In this document: in pieces, positions 59,781-64,000 of the stretch | Numbering within the stretch: the stretch's first letter is position 1 | Layout of the letters: each line of letters begins with the position of its first letter | Assembly (NCBI GenBank): GCA_023460935.1 | Contig: JAEWOI010000016.1 | Location: 1 to 64,000, forward strand | Direction: 5' to 3' | Source: Actinomycetes bacterium | Lineage (GTDB): Bacteria > Actinomycetota > Actinomycetes > Propionibacteriales > Propionibacteriaceae | DNA: 64,000 nucleotides | The notes under the pieces: model-generated | What the model was told of the DNA's origin: nothing | Database searches by the model: none | Seen by the model: only the letters and a program-made list of their open reading frames with translations | Translations under genes and position numbers: made by a program

Positions 59781-60224
59781 TTATCGCCGTTCCTCCCGCT
59801 GCTTGCAGGCCACGCACATCGTGGCCCTCGGGAAGACCTGCAGGCGGTCCTTCCCGATCGGCTGCCCGCAGGACTCGCACGAGCCGTAGTTGCCGGCCTC
59901 GAACAGCCGGTAGGCGAGCTGGGCCTGCTCGAGCATGTCCCGCGCGTTCTGCGCCAGCGACATCTCCTGGTCGCGTTCGAAGTTCGACGACCCGACGTCG
60001 GCGGGGTCGCGCCCCGCACCGTCGGTGCCCTCCTCGAACAGGTCGGCCAGCCCGGCCTCTGCCACCTCGATCGCACGCTCCATGCGGGCGATGTCGGCCA
60101 GCAGCTCCTGGCGGATCTCCTCCACCTCGGCCTCGGTCCAGGGCTCCTCACCCTCGGCCACGGGGAAGGAGATCGGCTTCGTTCCCGCGTTCGGATCGTG
60201 CTCCGTTGTGCGTGCCGATGCCAT
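59781..60224 (-). CDS. TraR/DksA-type zinc-finger protein
   Basis: The 147-residue protein has a coiled-coil-like helical part (EAEVEEIRQELLADIARMER) and the C-terminal zinc finger CESCGQPIGKDRLQVFPRAT then MCVACKQ (four Cys). DksA/TraR proteins bind RNA polymerase. The ATG used lies 8 bases after GGAGGAG; an in-frame GTG 9 bases earlier sits too close to that site. It precedes lspA and rluD. Confidence 0.9.
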   Translation of the reverse strand: MASARTTEHDPNAGTKPISFPVAEGEEPWTEAEVEEIRQELLADIARMERAIEVAEAGLADLFEEGTDGAGRDPADVGSSNFERDQEMSLAQNARDMLEQAQLAYRLFEAGNYGSCESCGQPIGKDRLQVFPRATMCVACKQREERR

Positions 60225-60281
60225 CGGCTTCACTCCTCCCCGCTAGGTCTGAGCAGGGAGAGTACCACCTGGCCGCAGGGC

Positions 60282-60301
60282 GTCCGGCCGAATCGCCGGA
60301 C
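60282..60301 (-). terminator. Possible terminator hairpin after divIVA
   Basis: GTCCGGC (60282-60288) pairs perfectly with GCCGGAC (60295-60301), 27 bases after the divIVA stop on the minus strand. No T run follows, so this is only a position-based suggestion. Confidence 0.3.
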
Positions 60302-60327
60302 CCCGCCTGGAACGACCGGTCGCTGCC

Positions 60328-61317
60328 TCAGTGGCCTTCGCCGAGCAGCGCGTCGAGCCGCGGCGTCGGGGACTGCGCGGCCGGCTCGTTCAGGATCTCC
60401 GGCACACCGGAAGGCTCCAGCGTTGCGTCCGTCAGAGCCTTGATCTGGCTCTGCAGGTGGTTGGCCAGGTTCGTGCGGAAGGCCTGCTCGAAGTTGCGCA
60501 GGTGCTCGACCTTGCCGCGCAGGACGTCGCGTTCCTGCTCGAGCGCAGTGAACAGCTCCGCGCGGCGGGCGTCGGCCTCGCTGTTGACGGCGTCGGCGCG
60601 CTGCTGCGCCTCGCCCGTCAGGCGCTCGGCGTTCACGCGGGCCTCGGACTCGACCCGGTCGGCGCGCGTGCGGGCGTCGGTGAGGGTCTCGTGCGCCTTC
60701 TTGTTGGCGCTGTCGATCACGTTCTCGGCCTCGGCGCGGGCACTGGAGACGATCCGCTGCGCCTCGACCTGCGACTCGCCGACCAGGCGCTCGGCCTGTT
60801 CGGTGGCCATCTGCAGCAACCGGGTGACCGCAGGGGAGGCCTCGGCGGAGCTGGTGACGACGATGTTCTCCACCCGGCCCGTCGGCACCTCGGCCTCGGC
60901 CGGGGCAGGGGCCTGGGCGGCAGCGCGCAGCTGGGTGACCTCGGCGCGCAGGGCCTCCAGTTCGGCGTTGGCCGCGGCGAGCTCTGAGCGGGACTGCTCG
61001 AACTCCTGCGAGCGCTGCCCGAGCTGGTCGGAGCGGCCGCCGAGCTCGGCGCGGAGCTCCTCGAGCTCCGCCTCGCGGGCCCGCAGCTCCGAGCGGAGCT
61101 GGTCGGCGTCCGCGGAGTCGCCGGGCACGAAGATGCTGGAGGGCTCGCTCGAACTGAGCGCCTCGATCTGCTGCTTGAGGGTGCTGTTCTCCTCGGTCAG
61201 CTGGGAGAGCGTGGCCTCGACCTTGTCCACGAAGTTGTCGACGTCGACGGGTTCGTAGCCGTTCCGCCGGGCCAGGTGGAAGCGGGTCTGGCGGACCTGC
61301 TCGAGGGTCAGGGTCAT
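60328..61317 (-). CDS. divIVA: DivIVA/Wag31 polar growth protein
   Basis: The 329-residue protein starts with MTLTLEQVRQTRFHLARRNG and YEPVDVDNFVDKVEATLSQL, a DivIVA N-terminal lipid-binding domain, followed by long Ala/Glu/Arg-rich coiled coils (about 100-260) and a C-terminal variable tail. In actinobacteria DivIVA (Wag31) marks cell poles and septa and recruits wall synthesis. The N-terminal domain differs a little from the classic MPLTPEDV start. Its place beside yggT, sepF and ftsZ fits this role. Confidence 0.93.
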   Translation of the reverse strand: MTLTLEQVRQTRFHLARRNGYEPVDVDNFVDKVEATLSQLTEENSTLKQQIEALSSSEPSSIFVPGDSADADQLRSELRAREAELEELRAELGGRSDQLGQRSQEFEQSRSELAAANAELEALRAEVTQLRAAAQAPAPAEAEVPTGRVENIVVTSSAEASPAVTRLLQMATEQAERLVGESQVEAQRIVSSARAEAENVIDSANKKAHETLTDARTRADRVESEARVNAERLTGEAQQRADAVNSEADARRAELFTALEQERDVLRGKVEHLRNFEQAFRTNLANHLQSQIKALTDATLEPSGVPEILNEPAAQSPTPRLDALLGEGH

Positions 61318-61375
61318 TGCTCACCTCACGTGATCGAGAACGGGACCGGTTCCACCGGGCCCGAAGTGCGTACTC

Positions 61376-61405
61376 AGGCTAATGCAGCCGGAATCCTGAG
61401 TCCAA
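61376..61405 (-). promoter_or_regulatory. divIVA promoter
   Basis: On the minus strand TTGGAC (61400-61405) and TAGCCT (61376-61381) are spaced by 18 bases. Transcription would start near 61369, about 50 bases before the divIVA ATG, which has GTGAGGTGAG just ahead. This gives divIVA its own promoter in the cluster. Confidence 0.6.
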
Positions 61406-61443
61406 GACCGGCCGATGATGCCTTGTGGAGGGTAAACCGCAGG

Positions 61444-61740
61444 TCAAGACATCCAGAACAAGTAAGGCAGCCAGCGGCCGAGCAGCGACAGGGTCACCCA
61501 CAGCACGGCGAGGGACAGGTCGAGGCTGATCCCGCCGAGGCGCACCGGGGGGAGGAACCGGCGCAGGAAGCGCAACGGGGGGTCGGTGACGGTGTAGACG
61601 AACTCGGCCACGACCAGCAGCACCCCCCGCGGCTGCCAGTCGCGCACCAGCAGGGGGACCAGGGACAGCACCACCCGGACGGTCAGCACCGCCAGGTAGA
61701 TCCAGATGGCCCATGCGATCAAGGTGCCGATGAGGGCCAT
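61444..61740 (-). CDS. YggT family membrane protein
   Basis: The 98-residue protein has two hydrophobic segments and the family signature TDPPLRFLRRFLPPVRLGGI followed by SLDLSLAVLWVTL. YggT proteins lie between sepF and divIVA throughout Gram-positives and are linked to division or stress, with unclear biochemistry. The gene starts 13 bases after the sepF stop. Confidence 0.92.
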   Translation of the reverse strand: MALIGTLIAWAIWIYLAVLTVRVVLSLVPLLVRDWQPRGVLLVVAEFVYTVTDPPLRFLRRFLPPVRLGGISLDLSLAVLWVTLSLLGRWLPYLFWMS

Positions 61741-61753
61741 CAGCGCCCGCCTT

Positions 61754-62230
61754 TCAGGACTGGTTGAAGAAGCCGCCGGCCAGGCGTTCCTTGTCCTCGG
61801 CAGCGACGCTCACGTTGTGCGGCGAGAGCAGGAAGACCTTGCTGGTGATGCGCTCAATGCTGCCACGCAGGCCAAAGATCAGCCCCGCGGAGAAGTCCAC
61901 GAGGCGCTTGGCGTCGGCGTCCTCCATGTCGGAGACGTTCATGATCACCGGGATGCCGTCGCGGAAGTTCTCCCCGATCGTGCGCGCCTCGTTGTAGGTG
62001 CGCGGGTGCACGGTGATGATCCGGTTGATGTCGGCGACGCGGTGGTGGTCCCTTGCTGCCGGACGACGGGTCTCGAGCTCCGTCACGGTCGCCGCGGCGG
62101 GCCGGGGCTCAGGATCACGACGGTCGAGCACCTGCTCGGTGACCTCGTCCGCTGCCGGCTCGACCTCGGCGTAGTCGTTGTCGGAAACCAGGCCCAACCA
62201 CACGGCCGCCTTCTTCAAGCGCTCAGCCAT
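61754..62230 (-). CDS. sepF: Cell division protein SepF
   Basis: The 158-residue protein has an N-terminal membrane-targeting helix (MAERLKKAAVWLGLVSDNDY), a flexible linker and the SepF core (HPRTYNEARTIGENFRDGIP, VIMNVSDMEDADAKRLVDFS, AGLIFGLRGSIERI). SepF anchors FtsZ to the membrane in actinobacteria, which lack FtsA. The ATG follows GGGGCTGGAG. Confidence 0.95.
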   Translation of the reverse strand: MAERLKKAAVWLGLVSDNDYAEVEPAADEVTEQVLDRRDPEPRPAAATVTELETRRPAARDHHRVADINRIITVHPRTYNEARTIGENFRDGIPVIMNVSDMEDADAKRLVDFSAGLIFGLRGSIERITSKVFLLSPHNVSVAAEDKERLAGGFFNQS

Positions 62231-62329
62231 CTCCAGCCCCTTTGTCGTCTCGCCAGTCCCAACAGATGCTAGTGCCGGCACCGGTCAGCGGCGGTTAGCC
62301 ACGCCCCGCCACTGGCGGGTGTCGTGCGG

Positions 62330-63037
62330 TCAGGGCAGCCAGGCGATCGCTGCCTGCCGGCCGGCCGCGGCACCGTCCCTGCGGTAGGAGTGCAGCGTCG
62401 GCGTGGTACGCGTGCACGGGTCCACGCGCACCACAGTGCAGCCCAGGCTCTGCAACTGCGCCGCTGCCGCCCTGCCGAGGTCCAGCGCCGGGGTACCCCA
62501 ACTGGTCGTCGCCGCGGCCTGGGGCAGCACAGCGCTCACCTCGGCCTGCAGCTGGGCTGGCACCTCGTAGCACTGCCCGCAGATGTGCGGGCCGATCCAG
62601 GCGGCCAGCCGCCTCGCGCCCAGCCCGGCGAGCACCGCCACCGTGGCCGGCAGCACCCCGCCCGCCAGGCCGACCCGGCCGGCGTGTGCCGCCCCGACCA
62701 CGCCGGCGTCAGGGTCGGCGAACAGCACCGGCACGCAGTCGGCCACCCGGATCGCGACGGCCACCCTGCGACTGGTCGTGACCAGGGCGTCCGCCTCCTC
62801 CAGCGCGAGCTCCCGCCGGTCGGTGTCCTCGTCGACGCGCAGGACCCGGTTGCCGTGCACCTGGTGGGCGTTGAGCACCGGCCGGCCCAGTTCGGCCTCG
62901 ACCAGGTCCCAGTCGGCCGACCGCCAGCCGTCCGGCACGTGCAGGCCGAGGTCGAGCCGTCGCCCGGCGGGACCGACGGCGTCGCAGCACGCGACCCCGG
63001 CTCCGTCGGAACCGGGGTCGTTGCGGTAACTGAACAA
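62330..63037 (-). CDS. pgeF: Peptidoglycan editing factor PgeF (YfiH/laccase fold)
   Basis: The 235-residue protein has the metal-site motifs NAHQVHGNRV, IRVADCVPVLFADP, GAAHAGRVGLAGGV and WIGPHICGQCYEV of the YfiH/YlmD family. It removes wrongly built peptidoglycan precursors or acts on purine nucleosides. It starts with TTG only 4 bases after ftsZ. The yggS gene usually found between it and sepF is absent; a gap of about 100 bases separates them. Confidence 0.92.
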   Translation of the reverse strand: MFSYRNDPGSDGAGVACCDAVGPAGRRLDLGLHVPDGWRSADWDLVEAELGRPVLNAHQVHGNRVLRVDEDTDRRELALEEADALVTTSRRVAVAIRVADCVPVLFADPDAGVVGAAHAGRVGLAGGVLPATVAVLAGLGARRLAAWIGPHICGQCYEVPAQLQAEVSAVLPQAAATTSWGTPALDLGRAAAAQLQSLGCTVVRVDPCTRTTPTLHSYRRDGAAAGRQAAIAWLP

Positions 63038-63040
63038 GGG

Positions 63041-64000
63041 CTACTTGAGGAAGTCCGGGACGTCGAGGTCGTCGTCCTCGGCCGGCTCCACCACCGGCGC
63101 GGGCCGGGGCGCGGGCCGCTGTTCCGGCTCCGCCGCCGCCGGTTCGCCGGCCGGCTGCGGCACGGGCGCCGGCCGGGGGGCCGGCTCGGGCCGCTGCACC
63201 TCGGGGCGCACAGGGGCCTTTCGTGGCAACTGGCCGCCGTCGAAGCCGGCAGCGATCACGGTCACCCGCACCTCGTCGCCCAGGGCGTCGTCGATCACCG
63301 TGCCGAAGATGATGTTGGCGTCCTCGTGCGCTGCCGCCTCGATCAGGTTGGCCGCCGCCGAGACCTCGAACAGGCCCAGGTCGGAGCCGCCCGCGATCGA
63401 GAGCAGCACTCCGTGCGCCCCCTCGATGCTGGCCTCGAGCAGTGGCGAACTGACCGCCATCTCCGCCGCGGCCCGCGCCCGGTCCTCGCCGCGCGCGGAG
63501 CCGATGCCCATCAGCGCCGAGCCGGCGTTCTGCATGACGGCCTTCACGTCGGCGAAGTCGAGGTTGATCAGGCCCGGGGTGGTGATCAGGTCGGTGATGC
63601 CGGAGACGCCCTGCATCAGCACCTGGTCGGCCTGGCGGAACGCATCCAGGATCGCGACGTGGTGGTCGGTCATCTCCAGCAGCTTGTCGTTGGGGATGAC
63701 GATCAGGGTGTCGACCTCTTCGCGGAGGCTCGTGATGCCGTCCTCGGCCTGGGTCGCCCGCCGGCGGCCCTCGAAGCTGAACGGGCGGGTCACCACACCG
63801 ATGGTCAACGCACCGAGCGACCGGGCGATCCTGGCGACCACGGGGGCGCCGCCGGTACCGGTGCCGCCGCCCTCGCCAGCGGTGACGAAGACCATATCGG
63901 CGCCCTTGAGCACCTCTTCGATCTCGTCGGCGTGGTCCTCCGCGGCCTGGCGGCCCTTGCCGGGGTCGGCGCCTGCGCCGAGCCCGCGGGTCAGGTCCCT
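63041..64000 (-). CDS. ftsZ: Cell division GTPase FtsZ (5' end outside window)
   Basis: 320 residues are present and the frame is open through the right edge. The start (about the first 70-75 residues, with the nucleotide-binding N-terminal part) lies beyond the window. The tubulin signature GEGGGTGTGGAPVVA, the T7 loop region NLDFADVKAVM and the GTPase core are intact. The C terminus has a Pro-rich linker and the conserved partner-binding tail DDDLDVPDFLK. FtsZ forms the division ring with SepF and DivIVA encoded downstream. Confidence 0.97.
   Translation of the reverse strand, partial: RDLTRGLGAGADPGKGRQAAEDHADEIEEVLKGADMVFVTAGEGGGTGTGGAPVVARIARSLGALTIGVVTRPFSFEGRRRATQAEDGITSLREEVDTLIVIPNDKLLEMTDHHVAILDAFRQADQVLMQGVSGITDLITTPGLINLDFADVKAVMQNAGSALMGIGSARGEDRARAAAEMAVSSPLLEASIEGAHGVLLSIAGGSDLGLFEVSAAANLIEAAAHEDANIIFGTVIDDALGDEVRVTVIAAGFDGGQLPRKAPVRPEVQRPEPAPRPAPVPQPAGEPAAAEPEQRPAPRPAPVVEPAEDDDLDVPDFLK

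Noticed and set aside
59773..59782. Fourth copy of the GGGGACGGTT repeat at the traR 3' end
   Set aside because: Only 10 bases match, there is no palindromic partner, and it lies within coding sequence at the stop. Most likely chance.

Overview
The window is chromosomal DNA of a high-GC Gram-positive bacterium (class Actinomycetes). RbpA, WhiA, OpcA, a mycothiol-dependent-type DinB protein, SufR-type Suf control, DivIVA/SepF/YggT next to FtsZ, and two ANTAR-domain regulators all point there. Gene order and protein style suggest Propionibacteriales (Propionibacteriaceae-like), but that family assignment is inference. Almost all of the window is conserved housekeeping synteny. There is no prophage, CRISPR array or intact mobile element, only the 3' end of an IS481-type transposase at the left edge.

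Layout. 1-6.5 kb is an accessory-looking stretch: transposase remnant, ABC-F ATPase, CtlX-type amidinohydrolase, an SPFH/ribbon-helix-helix gene pair behind a perfect palindrome, a small lipoprotein/30-residue membrane peptide/duplicated DUF6766-like operon, and a YihY/BrkB protein. 6.5-12.9 kb holds a PAS-GAF-ANTAR regulator, a binding protein plus two permeases of a sugar-type ABC importer (no ATPase gene), a histidine phosphatase and NAD(P)HX dehydratase. 12.9-19.5 kb is the complete iron-sulfur assembly operon sufR-B-D-Rieske-C-S-U-T, read leftward. A membrane pyrophosphatase (hppA) with a lipoprotein-like N terminus is divergent from sufR. 22.4-25.8 kb has an ABC exporter with the heme A pathway (ctaA, ctaB). 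25.9-33 kb is central carbon metabolism: zwf-opcA-pgl rightward, then gap-pgk-tpiA-secG and rbpA leftward. 33-38 kb is uvrC-rapZ-yvcK-whiA. 38-50 kb holds a Rieske lipoprotein, uvrA, terC, uvrB, a Pro/Thr-rich membrane protein, a PrsW-like protein, coaE and rpsA. 50-60 kb has polA, a hotdog thioesterase, an ANTAR response regulator, tRNA-Leu(CAA), a zinc alcohol dehydrogenase, pyk, rluD-like, lspA and a TraR/DksA zinc-finger protein. 60-64 kb is the division cluster divIVA, yggT, sepF, pgeF and the 3' part of ftsZ.

The most unusual material is between genes. A family of palindromic repeats built on GGGGACGGTTCC occurs at three intergenic loci (about 45.4, 50.3 and 54.3 kb), in one case as an exact 60-bp tandem duplication carrying a 34-bp perfect palindrome. 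It looks like a REP/BIME-type element. Other notable structures are a perfect 12-bp inverted repeat in front of the SPFH gene, a 25-bp-arm hairpin beside it, a nested stem-loop in front of the sugar ABC operon, and identical 12-bp boxes placed in the same orientation upstream of both sufR and hppA. The pathway neighbourhoods are otherwise ordinary, and I see no clear defence or biosynthetic system.
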